Shown here: positions 53,788-64,000 of the stretch, piece by piece
Position numbering within the stretch: position 1 is the first letter of the stretch
How the letters are laid out: each line of letters starts with the position of its first letter
NCBI GenBank assembly: GCA_025765595.1
Contig: JAIVFH010000066.1
Span: 62,001-126,000 of the forward strand
Direction: 5' to 3'
DNA from: Obelidium mucronatum
Lineage: Eukaryota; Chytridiomycota; Chytridiomycetes; Chytridiales; Chytriomycetaceae
Length of the DNA: 64,000 nt
Made by a program: the position numbers and the translations under genes
The notes under the pieces: model-generated
Databases searched by the model: none
Told to the model about the DNA's origin: nothing
What the model saw: the letters and a program-made list of their open reading frames with translations, nothing else

Positions 53788-54018
53788 ATCAGGGCCTGCT
53801 ACAGACGCACCACCACCTTCAGCGATAGCGCAATCGATGCAGAAAATCGATGCGCAGAGATCTCCGTTACCGAAATTTCCGATATAGATTCATATATAAT
53901 TTAAATAAATAAAGAAACTTTTATTTCAAAGTCTATCAGGGCCCGCTACAGGCATGCCAACGGTCTCAATAATAGCGCAATCGATGCGGAAAAGTGATGC
54001 GCAGACATCTCCGTTACC
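53788..54018 (+). repeat. pair of ~85-bp direct repeats
   Basis: Both begin TCTATCAGGGCC(T/C)GCTACAG and end GATGCGCAGA(G/C)ATCTCCGTTACC, with shared AGCGCAATCGATGC in the middle. Spacing is about 144 bp. Confidence 0.9.
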
Positions 54019-54234
54019 AATTTGGTCGATTTGGTCCTACGTACAAAGATAACCACAGTTTACTTATCACCGGAAAAAAAATAGAATTTCCACAACCAGA
54101 ACCAATAACTGCCGGAAGCAAGTCATTTCATCTTAATATTGATTTATCAGGTGTTTTTCGGGGAGTTTTCCAGTTTGAATCACTTCAGTGATTTTCAAAA
54201 GGTCTTCGGACGAAAAAAAAGATCCCAAAAATCA

Positions 54235-57200
54235 ATGGCACCAAACAGCGCAAAAAAAAAAACAACGAGAAGAGGCAGCAAATGCATCTTTGGCTGTGCG
54301 GCGGGGCATATGTGAGGTCAATTTTTTAATATACCTTGTTTATGTGATTAACTTTTGCTTCACAGGGGTGGACACTGTGACAGCCGAAACCAGCCAGGAT
54401 AAACACAATGAAGTTGTCGAAAATATACCAAAGAAGCGCCGAGTCCAATCGCCACAGCCAATTGAGTCGGATGATGGACAAGGTGAGAGCGCTGTATTAC
54501 TAAAGTTGGTTGTTGGTGTAGTTTGACAGTTTAAACAAATGCAGGCAAGACCAAAATGGACGCTGCCCCCCCCCAGATTCCAGTGGTAATCTTCTCGTTA
54601 TGCTTCTAATACAATCGTTGCTCACTTTCTACAATACAGCTATTCTCTTCAAGAACAAGCCAGTACTTGTACCTGTCAATGTATTCCCTCCAAGAAACGA
54701 GCCGTTTTTCAAGCTCAAGCCAATTGCCAATCTTATTGGTTTGAGATCCACACGTTTGCAATTCGAAAATCCGGGAATTGTCTTCACTGGAACCACTGCA
54801 AGCACTTCTGGATACTACGCTGCAAGTGTTGAGGGAATTCGCAACTATCTGGTTTCACATCCAAAAACTCTGCTGCAATCACTTCTGTTTCCAGAAAATC
54901 GAGCCAATGGTGTGGAAATACAGCTTGCGATTCTTGGCCTTGTAACCCAACTTGTGAAATCCAAAAGATTTGTGCCACAAGATGCGACGGTAGTGCTGCC
55001 AATTTCTTCTACACCTATTAGCGCTCAGCAATTGGATTCCGCGATTACTCCAGAAGTCCCTATGTCTGAGGGGGCGGCCACTGGTAGTTTAACAGAGGAA
55101 AAACGCGAATCTGCCCGGAAGATTCTTCTGAAAGCTGCGAACTCCAGTCTAGAAACATCAAATCGTCGAATCAGAAATCTGACAAGTACAATTTCAAAAC
55201 TCCGTTCAGAACTTTGATATATTAAGTTTATTCTTGGTTCCACTCAACGTCGGCATCTTCATTTAATCCAAGAGCTGGACAAAAGCGACCCGAATCCGTT
55301 GACTAGAACAGCAATAGTTGATGCCTTGCTCTTTGCTCTATCCATTGGTCGTCTGAATCCAAGCTTGTTGGCATTTGATTTGATCTTCTCTCAGGTATTT
55401 TTGCGGGTGGTGTTTGGTTTCTAAATTCTTGATACTAATACTTGAAATAAGCTCAAGGCTTACTGTGCCAATAATCTATCTGGAATGGCAGCTCGCCTTT
55501 GTTATTCTGATCAACTTTACGATTTTTGGTACCAATTCTGGCGGCAGTGTAAAATTGGTGGGACCAAGGCCTATGAGCATCTCCGTGGCAACGGCGTATC
55601 TGCTGACACCAACCCTGGAGTTAGTCATTTGAATGTTGCTGGGGATCGATCTGGTGCTCTCCAAATGCCTGATATTCGAACTTTCCAACGGCTTCATGAG
55701 AAAAAACGAGCGGACGCCAATGCTTTTGGTCATTCTGACAAGAGATACGACAACTTGTCGGCACTTTTCAAGCAAAAGCAGGAGTATGCTGCAAAGAATG
55801 GCCGAGGACTTTTGATTGGTGGTCACACTGATGATACTGATTTGGGAAGGAAAGAAGTGGTTTGCCGACTTGTGAACGGGAAGCGTGTCATTGAAGGCGC
55901 CCAAGACTATGGGGGCGCTGAAAAACGATTTGGTCGCTGGGTTATCAAGGATATTGTTCAATCCAAGAAAGAGGTTTGTCCTACTTTAACTGATCAATTT
56001 AATGGATGCAATACTAATAATTTCACAAGTAGCTCACAGAAATTCTGAATGACAGTCTTCATGAAACAAAAGGACTCCTTAAAGATCTTGAGGATCCAAA
56101 AGACATTCTATTCTTTGAGAATGAAAAGTTCCCACGAAGAATTTACCTTCGTTTGACAACAAGCCTGGATTTGATGTCCCGTTTGAGCTTGCACCTCTCA
56201 CAATTGTTGACCAATCAGCAGCGAAAACTGGACAAAAAGGTTTCTCAACAAAAGGAAGGCGTTGATAATGATGGTACGTAGAGATGTTTTGATTGTTCAC
56301 TTAATCAAAAAATAAACTAGCACCAAAGCCCATTCACGGAAATGCAGCTTTGTCTATTGACATCCTTGAATCACAGCAGAAAAAAATCATTTTGTTGCAG
56401 TCTACGTTTGAATCAATTGGTCAAAGAATCAGAAGCGTGCTGTCAACTCTACGGGGCGATGATGATGATTTATTTCCTGCTACGCTGGACGAAATGAAAG
56501 AATCGGAAATAATGTGTTTGGATGAATCTGTCGAACTTTCAAGCATTCTGAAAGAAACTGATGAACATTTGCTTGCAATGTGTCTTGCTGCTGCAGTTCG
56601 GGGAACCCATCTTGCACTCTACACATGCCCAGACTCCCTACCGCTGCAGATATCTGATATTGTTCAAGAGCATATTGTTGATTCTACTGATGAGTCTACT
56701 AGTCGTGAAATTTGGATGGCTATTATGGAACAATTTGATAAATGTGGGATTCATCTTAGCTGGATTACTCAAGATGGTGCTGGAATTGGTTCACTCATCA
56801 ATCGTGGATGGAACCGGGCAACAACTGTGACTCAGCTCTACAATAACGCTGCACTATCTGCTGCGGAATGTGCGGGGGATTTATCAGGTGCAGCCAAAAA
56901 GGCTGCTTTGTTGGATCAGCTGGACAAAGCCCTACCACGGTTTATCTCAGAAGTATCTCGCATTCATCAAGAGCACTCAAATCACTACCTATCTTGCCAA
57001 ACCCCTGTTGCTTCTGTTCGCAAGCTGAGTTTACTGCCAAACTCCTCATCGGAAAAGCAGAAATGGTTGAGCAGGGCTGTTAATCTTGCCAAGCGTGTTG
57101 TCTCCCAAGAATCTGCTTGGGCTATTGAGGATGCATTGCACATGCATGATCTCACTGGTGAAAATCTTCATTTGGTTGACATTGATGGGAATGTCCTGTG

Positions 57201-58903
57201 GGCTCAACAAGTCTTTGGGATTATTCTGGCTCTTGCTGCTCCATCTCTCACAATACCTGAGTTCAATCAATGGAGCGCATATGTGTTTTTTATCCATTTG
57301 TTGATTGAGTCTTTTGAAAATGGAATTGATTTCATCAACAACTTGTCTCAGCCAGAGGCAAACCCCTTCAACCCAAGTAAAAAACTGGTATTCCTGTATG
57401 ATTGGACACACTGCTATAAACGGTTGGTAGAAGCTATCTGGCAAGGAGGATTTGGTGATGAGCTTTGCGGCAAGGCATGGGTGACGCTTGCAGAACGTGG
57501 GACTAATCCTATTTTCACACTTGGTTGGGCGGATCGGGATCCACAAAATGTTGAAATGGCAAAGGAGTTCACAACTGCAGCTGTTGAGTTGGGTTTGAGA
57601 GAACTTGGATTTGAAAAGGAGGCAGACTTTGCCAGGGACCTTCGAAGAATTGACGAAGCTATGCACAACAACGGCCTTACCGATTTGGAAAGAGCGGCTC
57701 GTTGTGCTACTTTTTTAGCTCGTATCAAGAAAATGGTAAGGTGATTTGGTAATAACAATTCAAAACCTAATTTTTGCTGCAGGCCATGCCGTACTTCTAT
57801 TCAAATATGCCATCTCAGCATGTCCCCAATCTTCCATTTTCTGATCGTTTCCTTAAAGGAACAGACAAGATTGATCTGGGGCACTCAAGACTGCCATTTC
57901 AGCAAATTGTGAATCTGATTGCATCATTGGAAGGCTTGCTGATCTTGACTGACCAAGTTAAAGCTAAACCTGGGAATCAAGAAAACTCTGCGTGGCCTAT
58001 CATTGTCCATACAGCATTGCAACAAGATGATCTTGAATCTAAATTTTCTGTAAATCGGGTGCTTTGTGGGCCAGCAGCAATGGGGCGTGTCAACCATACT
58101 GGAGCTACAACTGGAATCAATGCTGCCGAATCGTTGATGACTGACAGTGATTCACGCGTCACTTTAGCTTTGGCTGGTACATCGCAGGGCTATCTAAAAA
58201 AGCGGAACAAGAAAACGACATCCTATGCATCAATGGCGGAGGACCCGACTCATCAGTATAGTGACCCTTTGAAATGGAACACTCCAGTGACTGAAGCACC
58301 AGACACGGCAAAACCAACTTCAAAGGCAAATTCAAGTGCAGCAAGACAAGCTGCACGCAGTGACAAGTCTTCTCCTGCAGCATTGTCTGTTCGTTCACAT
58401 CACAACCGCCATCACAAGATTTTCTTAAATTCTTCTGCTATTCAGCTTTCAAAACAAACCGCCGCTGGTTCAACACTTAATGCCCCTGCAATTCAGCCTT
58501 CAAACCAGACCACCAAGCTGCCAATTCCATACCAGGAAGACGCGTCTGAAACAGAAGATGAAAACGAGGAAAACAGGAATCAGTGCCCTGCTGCAAATTT
58601 GGTACCTCAAGCTGAAAAGGAGATATCTGAACAAGCTGCAATCCAACTTCCCCCACTTTTTGAAACAATGCGCGCAGCTGCACTGGATGTTGAAAAGTTT
58701 CAACAAATACGGAAGTCGGCATTGGTGGAATTCTTGCAGCAAGTGGGGGTGAAAGGTATCTCTAATGTTGTCAAGGTGAGATCTTTATCAATCATCTTGA
58801 GATTCTAATACATGACCAACAGGCAAAGCTTGAATTGCTAGTACGTTCCCACTTTGCAGCATTAAATGTGGAGAATCAGGAGAATATTGATATGGCTGCA
58901 TAG
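54235..58903 (+). pseudogene. large multi-exon transposase-like gene with in-frame stop
   Basis: From ATG 54235 (MAPNSAKKK) through about nine exons to TAG 58901-58903. Basic N-terminus, nuclear-type IPKKRRVQSP, then LVPVNVFPPRNEPFFKLKPI, a helical block, LNPSLLAFDLIFSQ joined to LKAYCANNLSGMAARLCYSD, GRGLLIGGHTDDTDLGRKEV, WITQDGAGIGSLINRGWN, LVFLYDWTHCYKRLVEAIW, and a C-terminal DLESKFSVNRVLCGPAAMGR block. Acidic residues in otherwise conserved-looking hydrophobic contexts and the D-x-E-x-x-F C-terminal block recall large eukaryotic transposases (P-element/THAP9 type), but I cannot assign the family. TGA at 55215-55217 interrupts SKLRSEL and YIKFILGSTQRRHL in the same frame. An A-run (54251-54262) and a C-run (54566-54574) each need one base change for exons to join. 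Probably inactive, or affected by sequence errors. Confidence 0.6.
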
Positions 58904-59092
58904 TTTGTTTAATAAAGTCTTTTCTGGTTTTTAAAAATAATTGAAAAAGTGTTGTGGGATCGAACACCGGTCTTCAAAATGCTGAGGACGAATAATACCA
59001 TCCACCCAATACATTTTAAAATCATTTCGATTTTTAATAAAATATAATCCTGTATTGACCGTTTCAATATTTCTTCACCAGCGTGCAAGGAC

Positions 59093-60493
59093 ATGTTTCA
59101 ATCATCATTTTTGATATTTACGATAGTTTATTTATTGGTTTTAGAGCGTGCAGCCCCGGTGACGGCCACTTTGGGTGTGTTGCCAACTTTTTGTGTGGAT
59201 CACCACCCCCCTGACAATAACCCAGGATTTGTCTGCCCCCCAGTCATTACGACATTCACACCATGCAGAGATATATGTATTCCCAGTCAAATCCAAGCTT
59301 ATCCATGTAGTTTAAAAGATGTAACTTCTGTGCCTATTGGTTTCTATTGTCCTCCTGATGCAGATGCCAAGAGACCTTGCACATTCCCAACCAAATCAGT
59401 GTTCTTGAAAGCCTATTTCAACACTCTTGATTGCTCTGATACGCCAACAACTATTATCAGTGAAGCTGTTACATCATTTAATACTAGTGATGAATGCCTG
59501 TCTTACAGTGAGGATGCAAAGTGTAAATCAACTGATGGAAGTGTTGGGGTTGCGGCATGTCAGATGTGTGCTGTTGCAAGTGTTACAAATTCTACTATCA
59601 AATTAGACTATGCTACACTTGGTCAATCCATTTACAAAGATCCAGTCCCATATGTAGTAAAGGAAGGTTCTGGTGAAAGTGTAACTGTTGTTAGTCTCTC
59701 AAAATGTCAGAAAACAACCCCTCAAGGTGCAAAGTCTGAAGTTTTCCTGTATAATCCAACTGAGAAATCCCAAGATCAGTATTTTTTTTCTGAGGATAAT
59801 TGCATTGGTCAGCCTAAATTCATTGCAAGTGTTAAATTTGGAACCCTGCCATCTTCTCCCCTGTGAGCCAAATGCTTCAGGAGATTGTATTCATACTTGT
59901 GAAGTAAACAAGACTACAATTTCTTCTTGTCTGTTGTCTGACGCAAGTTTGGTTGGGATTGGATATAATTGCTCTGTTGACTCTTCATTCACAAAGCCAT
60001 GCCTTAAACACACTGATGTTGAAATTCTGGAAAGGGTTTATGCAAATGATAATCAAGTTTTTGATTGCTCTCTTCAAAATCCAAACTTTGCTTGTACTGG
60101 TGAACATGTAACACTACTGTAAGCAATAATTCCTAATCAAGCTTCTATTAAAATTCTTGTGCAGTAAACTCATTACAAATAATTTTGATCCAGAGCTTGG
60201 AGCTCTTTCCAACTTAATTGTCCTGTAAGTGCAATAAGTAACAAACGTCCTTCACTCAATTTTAATAAAGGGAGTTATCAAAAGTAAATGGAACAATTAT
60301 TTTTAAGGAACTTGAAAACTCTGTAGTATTCCAGTTCGCGAATGTAGTGGTTTCAAATATTGATGTGCTTGGATCGATGGGAGAATACATGGTTATTGCA
60401 TTGATGAATTGTAGAATGGTTATCTTCGAATGCTTGAATTGGTTTGTCGAGTGGTATGTTGAGAGTATCGTATATCTGAATAAAAGACTGTAG
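59093..60493 (+). pseudogene. secreted Cys-rich protein with LRR tail, frameshifted
   Basis: ATG 59093 gives a signal peptide (MFQSSFLIFTIVYLLVLERA). A Cys-rich ectodomain follows (TFCVDHHPPDNNPGFVCPP, IGFYCPPDADAKRPC, MCAVASVTNSTIKL). At about 59855, in a CCCC run, the frame must shift by one to continue PCEPNASGDCIHTCEVNKTT and VGIGYNCSVDSSFTKPC. Introns at about 60119-60164 and 60226-60268 then join LKLITNNFDPELGALSNLIV (an LRR) to LELSKVNGTIIFKEL, ending at TAG 60493. Repeated GF/IGYxC-x(n)-C units suggest tandem Cys modules. Probably a cell-surface protein gene family with LRRs; the single frameshift could be biological or a homopolymer error. Confidence 0.5.
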
Positions 60494-60723
60494 TTCGCGT
60501 CCTAATTCGCTGATAGACATATATTCGGCTTCTGTTGAAGAGAGTGAGGTGACTGGAGTCCTTTTTAGCTATTGCTATAAAGCTAGTACCTGTTTTTCTC
60601 TGTACGGCCCTTGGTGGCACAGCACATGGCACAACAAACCAAACAGAGATACGAATAACAAAAAATTTCCAATAAAATGTTTTTATTGGATGAGTGAGCA
60701 CTTCCCCAAAAACAAAAAAAAAT
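60494..60723. other. intergenic, nothing seen
   Basis: 3' flanks of the LRR-type gene (+) and the unknown gene (-). Only shadow frames. Confidence 0.5.
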
Positions 60724-61778
60724 TCACCAATCATCGTCCTTTGCTGCAAGTTCCTTCTTGTTACCGAACTGAAGAAGGTCCTCCCCAACCCTACCACAAG
60801 CAAACAAAACAATAAACATAGGATTGAAGGATACCTCCCCCATTCTATCCAATTTGCATGTGGCGGAGACCAGAACTTTGTCACCTGGCATCAAAACATC
60901 GCGAAGACGATCGTTATTGTCCAAATTTCTCAAGTTGAACTCATTAACACGGCAGTCGTAGATTGGAAGGAAGGGAGTGCCATTATGTAAGGAGTACGGT
61001 CTGTTTGGCAGGGGTGGTTTCTGCTGTTGCTGTTGCGAGGGTGTCCCAACAGATGCTCTACTGGGAGTGCCCTTGTGCCACAAGGACACTCCAATACTCC
61101 TCCAATACTCCACAGTGTGGAGTATTGGTGTTTGGCTGCTGAGCGGATGGAGGCCCTGGTGCCAAATGCAGATAGTGAACAGAAGAATATTAATCGGATA
61201 TATTAATCAGATATATAAATGAGTGATGGAACTTACAAAATGTTCTTGTGAAGCGAATCCAGTTTTTCCCATTGGTTGTTCCAAAATCATACTGCTTAGG
61301 AGTAACTCCTTTGCACTTCTTAAGGAAGTCAGTCAACCCTTTTGCCAGAACAGGGGAAAGGAGGGAGCAGCAATAAACACTTGCAACAAGGAAGTTAGTC
61401 AAAGGGGTAGCTGGGTAGAAAATTCCATCCGTTTGATTCAACACCTCACAAGGAAACAGAAACGCAGCTGGTACAAGAGAATCTTGTTGTTTTGATTTTA
61501 CTGAAACAAAGTAGCCAGCTTATCCAATAATGCCAGATTATTGGAAAGTCCAAAAAAAGAAGAATTTAGAACATTCCGATAATTAAAAGATGTTGGAAGA
61601 AAAACTCACCAGGATCAGTAAAGTATTGGCGACCATAGCTGGACTCTGAACAAAGAATATCAGCAATGCCCAGCCCGTTTTTTACCACACCACACTTTTT
61701 GTCGAGTTGCTTGAGAACATCGGCCAAATTCTCAGGAAGATTGTCTGCTGACGAAGTTGAGGACGCGATGTAGTCCAT
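60724..61778 (-). CDS. unknown accessory protein, multicopy family
   Basis: First in-frame ATG at 61778 (MDYIASSTSSADNLPEN). Exon 1 continues LADVLKQLDKKCGVV and SSYGRQYFTDP. A hairpin-bearing intron (about 61612-61502) leads to VPAAFLFPCEVLNQTDGIF, NFLVASVYCCSLLSPVLAKG, GVTPKQYDFGTTNGKNWIRF. After a second intron region with a 27-nt palindrome, the last exon reads FLPIYDCRVNEFNLRNLDNN, LRDVLMPGDKVLVSATCKLD, FNPMFIVLFACGR, ending DDDW at 60724. The last domain has beta-strand alternation with PGDKVLV, loosely like an OB fold, but this is only a guess. A decayed relative lies at 28.5 kb. Divergent partner at 61978. Confidence 0.55.
61102..61128. repeat. perfect 27-nt palindrome (13-1-13) in a hairpin cluster
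   Basis: Left arm CCAATACTCCACA, centre G, right arm TGTGGAGTATTGG. Just before it, GAGTGCCCTTGTG and CACAAGGACACTC form a second, imperfect hairpin. Confidence 0.95.
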
Positions 61779-61977
61779 CCAACAAGGGGACCGGGGCAAC
61801 GGCAGTGGTGTCTTGATCCCAATCGTTGCCAAGCATTACAGGAAAGGAGGTAAGGTGAGGAGAGAAGAGTAGGGAGAGTAAGAGGGATGGACAGCAGCTA
61901 TATATACTCATCCCGCCAGAGAACCAAGCACTTGCTATTGCACAATTTTCATTAAATTTTTTCCTTATCCGCAGTCA
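61779..61977. promoter_or_regulatory. divergent promoter of the accessory gene pair
   Basis: A 199-bp head-to-head spacer with GCTATATATACTC at about 61898-61910, about 70 bp before the plus-strand ATG. Confidence 0.5.
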
Positions 61978-63653
61978 ATGCTTGGCACAATGTCTGGATT
62001 GGCAAATGAGGGCACAACCATGAGAGCAGCAACTGACGACGCCTCTGCTGCTCTGGAAGAATGTTGCAGCAATGCTGCAGCAAGTACGTCTTCTAGTATA
62101 AGAGTACAGGGTCCAGCGTCAAGGTACGCAGCCAGATACCCCTTAATTGTGTCTCTTCTCCACTAAACAACAAGCAACAACATAGGAAGCGGGGAGATCC
62201 CCCAATGATGAATTGAATGACTTGGATGACAAAGACTGCCCATCTAAGGCGTTTGCAGTTCCCACTGGCCAAACTCTTGATGATATCACACCGGAACTGC
62301 TCGCAATGCCTCCTATGGACCATCAAATCTCGCTTGCAATGCGCAAATGCAACAAGATGGTTGTTGATCGACAGGAATTGATCCTGAACCCCAATGAGGC
62401 TGCATCAACATTAATGGATGCCATGATGCAGCATCGCCTACCAGTCAAGATTGACGAAAGGAAAGGGATGGCAGCCGCATTCAAGTCACTGCTGCTCAAC
62501 GTCTACTCGGATGCAGGTGCTTTTGGTGACGCTCTGTCACACATTGCCGTTGCACAAGGCCAGACGTGTTTCTACATTTCTCAAGCGTTCAACAGGTAAG
62601 TTACATTCCAATAATTTCATTCTATTGGAAATGTTGGCAGTGAGTTTTTACTTTGTTTACATTTCCAATAATACTGCTTTATTGGATGTGTAACGCTAAC
62701 CCACCATAACATTTCAGGCTGTGTGTGGAAACAGGAGAAATCTGTCGAAGACTGGAACCAATACCTCATTGAACAGCACAAAGAGGCCTTTCCCTCGCCT
62801 CCTGTTTTGGAAGCACCAAAGAAGAAGCTCGTATCATCTTCAAGAAAGAAGTCAACAGGCACCACTGGAAAGCAAATTCTCAAAAATTTTGCACAATTAT
62901 TTAACAAGATAGAGACGATTCTGGATCTTGAAGTTTTCAAACCTTTGCAGAATCCAATTGCAGAGGTTAAATCATCTGATTCGCTTGGGCTTAAGTACAA
63001 CCTCATTTTGACAAATTGTACAAGGTAATGGGACCCTTTGTTTCCACATAAGATGCTAACCTGAAACGTAAAGGCAATTCAATGATATCTGTTGCAACTT
63101 GTATACCCTCCGCTGTGATGGTCAGCATGGTTGATCTGCTAAAGTGGGCTCCTACGGAATTTCTCTGCTGCTGGAAACTGTCAAGTGGCTGAACTTCTAC
63201 GCTTCTGATGTTTCGTCATTAAAGGCATCTAAGAAGAAAACCAACATTGGAAATCTTGACCAGATAACAAAGTACCTGTTGGCCTTTCGCAAACGAGGAG
63301 GAACTGCTGCGCCACTTCTGACTGCACAAGAGACACTGAAAGCAAGTCAATTGTCACTGTCACAACAAACCGTCAGTGAAGATGACAGTGAAAGTGCTGC
63401 TTTCGAAGACAACAGTGCCGGAAACAGCCCTTCTGAAAGTGAGACTGCTGATGGTGGAAAAAGGAAGAAGAAGGGCAAGCCAAAGCGTGGCAAATCCAAA
63501 GGCAGAAAGCGGGTATTTAAAACCCAGGATGGCGAATTTGCTGTTTGGCTTCCTGATTCATTTGCGCATGCCCTACTGACGCGCCTGAATGTGCCTGAAG
63601 GTGATGAGAGCAATGTTATCGATTTGACAGTGGAGAAGGCTGGAGTAGTCTAG
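61978..63653 (+). CDS. unknown accessory protein, partner of the divergent gene
   Basis: ATG 61978 (MLGTMSGLANEGTTMRAATD). A short intron joins GPAS to RSPNDELNDLDDKDCPSK (acceptor within GGGGAG). The second exon gives FAVPTGQTLDDITPELLAMP, AFKSLLLNVYSDAGAFGD, GQTCFYISQAFN. After an intron with two CCAATAAT hairpins the frame KQEKSVEDWNQYLIEQHKEA and ILKNFAQLFNKIETILDLEV follows. After another intron, SYGISLLLETVKWLNFYASD, then a basic KRKKKGKPKRGKSKGRKR tract and WLPDSFAHALLTRLNVPEG, ending at TAG 63653. At two junctions the visible splice sites do not keep frame, so there may be frameshifts or alternative sites. The basic tract fits nuclear or DNA-binding location. Family not recognised. 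Confidence 0.45.
62598..62718 (+). repeat. intron with two CCAATAAT hairpins
   Basis: ATTCCAATAATTTCATTCTA through TTGGAAATGT, and TTTCCAATAATACTGCTTTA through TTGGATGTGT, each form a stem around CCAATA/TATTGG-type arms between the GTAAGT donor and TTTCAG acceptor. Confidence 0.8.
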
Positions 63654-64000
63654 TGTCCTTGCTTGGGTCAGTCACATGTTAAGTCTCGTGAGCTTTGTGC
63701 AGTCACATGTGCTTGGTTCACTGTTATCTGTTTTTACTGTTATCTTTTTACATGCTTGGTTCTTGCAAAGCTATATAAACAGCCCCTCTTCCCCCTTCTT
63801 TTTCAATTATCCATCACTGTATCATCTCTGTACCCTTGCTGTTCCCTGGATTTTTCCAATACTGTAAGATTATTGTAAGCCACTTTCTTCTAAATGCTAA
63901 CCCTTTTATGAAAGGTGCATGTCAGGGGTAAATGCAACAAGGTTACCAGTTTTGGGTCGGCAACCATCAAAGCAAGTTCTACTGCCATTTGAAAATGTTG
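63654..64000. promoter_or_regulatory. 3' flank and probable promoter of a gene beyond the window
   Basis: GCTATATAAACAGCCCC at 63769-63785 is a strong TATA element followed by a pyrimidine-rich stretch. Two ATGTGCTTGG/ACATGCTTGG and CAGTCACATG repeats lie upstream. A CCAATACTGTAAGATTATTG near-hairpin is at about 63857. No clear ORF starts before the edge. Confidence 0.45.

Larger units (their letters stand above)
53700..54234. other. noncoding spacer with hairpin and 87-bp direct repeats
   Basis: Holds a GC-rich hairpin at 53741-53764 and two direct repeats (53788-53871, 53932-54018). A 50-codon frame (TYKDNHSLLITGKKIEFPQP) ends at 54191 and may be a 5' exon or leader. Confidence 0.6.

Noticed and set aside
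58940..59010. tRNA-like T-arm (GTTCGATCCC on the minus strand)
   Set aside because: Stem bases around the TTCGATC loop do not pair and no acceptor or anticodon arms could be drawn.
60420..60884. 154-codon minus-strand frame after the LRR-type gene
   Set aside because: Overlaps the end of both flanking genes with no motif and with low-complexity hydrophobic content.
1..64000. CRISPR arrays or bacterial operon features
   Set aside because: No regularly spaced identical repeats with unique spacers; the window is intron-rich eukaryotic DNA.

Overview
The window looks like nuclear DNA of a zoosporic early-diverging fungus, most likely a chytrid. Genes are split by many short GT-AG introns (often 50-110 bp, some with GTTGAG donors). 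Intergenic DNA is AT-rich and full of poly-A/T runs, while single exons are very GC-rich. The gene set combines fungal features (a short NDUFA1-type complex I subunit, a secreted GPI-type tail) with genes of flagellate or animal-like lineages that Dikarya usually lack: a GAF-GAF-PDEase cyclic nucleotide phosphodiesterase, a THEG-repeat protein, an Unc104/KIF1-type kinesin-3, a possible augmin HAUS5-like subunit and an adaptor-helix TKL-like kinase. The species cannot be named from sequence alone.

Layout. 1-6.8 kb: secreted protein (-), GAF-PDE (+) with a hairpin minisatellite in an intron, THEG-repeat protein (-), tail of a GPI-type protein (-). 6.8-8.7 kb: an island with a papain-like ORF (+) and orphan open frames. 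8.7-17.7 kb: kinesin-3 (-), a small PIP-box ORF (-), a membrane protein (-), a tetraspanin (+). 18.0-23.8 kb: three tandem G-alpha genes (-). 23.9-28.2 kb: SMU1 (-), proteasome alpha-3 (+), NDUFA1 (+). 28.5-37.4 kb: accessory zone with a decayed Ty3/gypsy chromovirus, flanked by remnants of multicopy genes and a duplicated piece of the augmin-like gene. 37.4-46.7 kb: TKL-like kinase (+), augmin-like coiled-coil protein (-), GRAM tail-anchored protein (-), Aly/REF-like RNA-binding protein (-).

46.7-64 kb is a second, mobile-element-dominated zone. Its centre is a 5.3 kb element (48397-53699) with ~355 bp, almost identical terminal inverted repeats. It encloses two convergent genes: a ~877-aa protein with a possible DUF6589-like core and a RecQ-type helicase. 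Both ATGs sit at the inner edge of a TIR, so each TIR copy can act as 5' leader and promoter for one gene. To the right lie a large multi-exon transposase-like gene with an in-frame stop (54.2-58.9 kb), a frameshifted secreted Cys-rich/LRR gene (59.1-60.5 kb), and a divergent pair of unknown genes (60.7-63.7 kb). A relative of one of that pair is the decayed fragment next to the chromovirus at 28.5 kb. Introns of these accessory genes carry CCAATAAT hairpins.

Functionally, the G-alpha cluster, the PDE and possibly the kinase form a signalling neighbourhood (G protein / cyclic nucleotide). The kinesin, THEG and augmin-like genes are microtubule genes fitting a flagellated zoospore. SMU1, PSMA3, NDUFA1 and the Aly/REF-like gene are housekeeping. 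All exon joins were made by eye from splice signals and reading frames; identities come from recognised motifs, not from searches.
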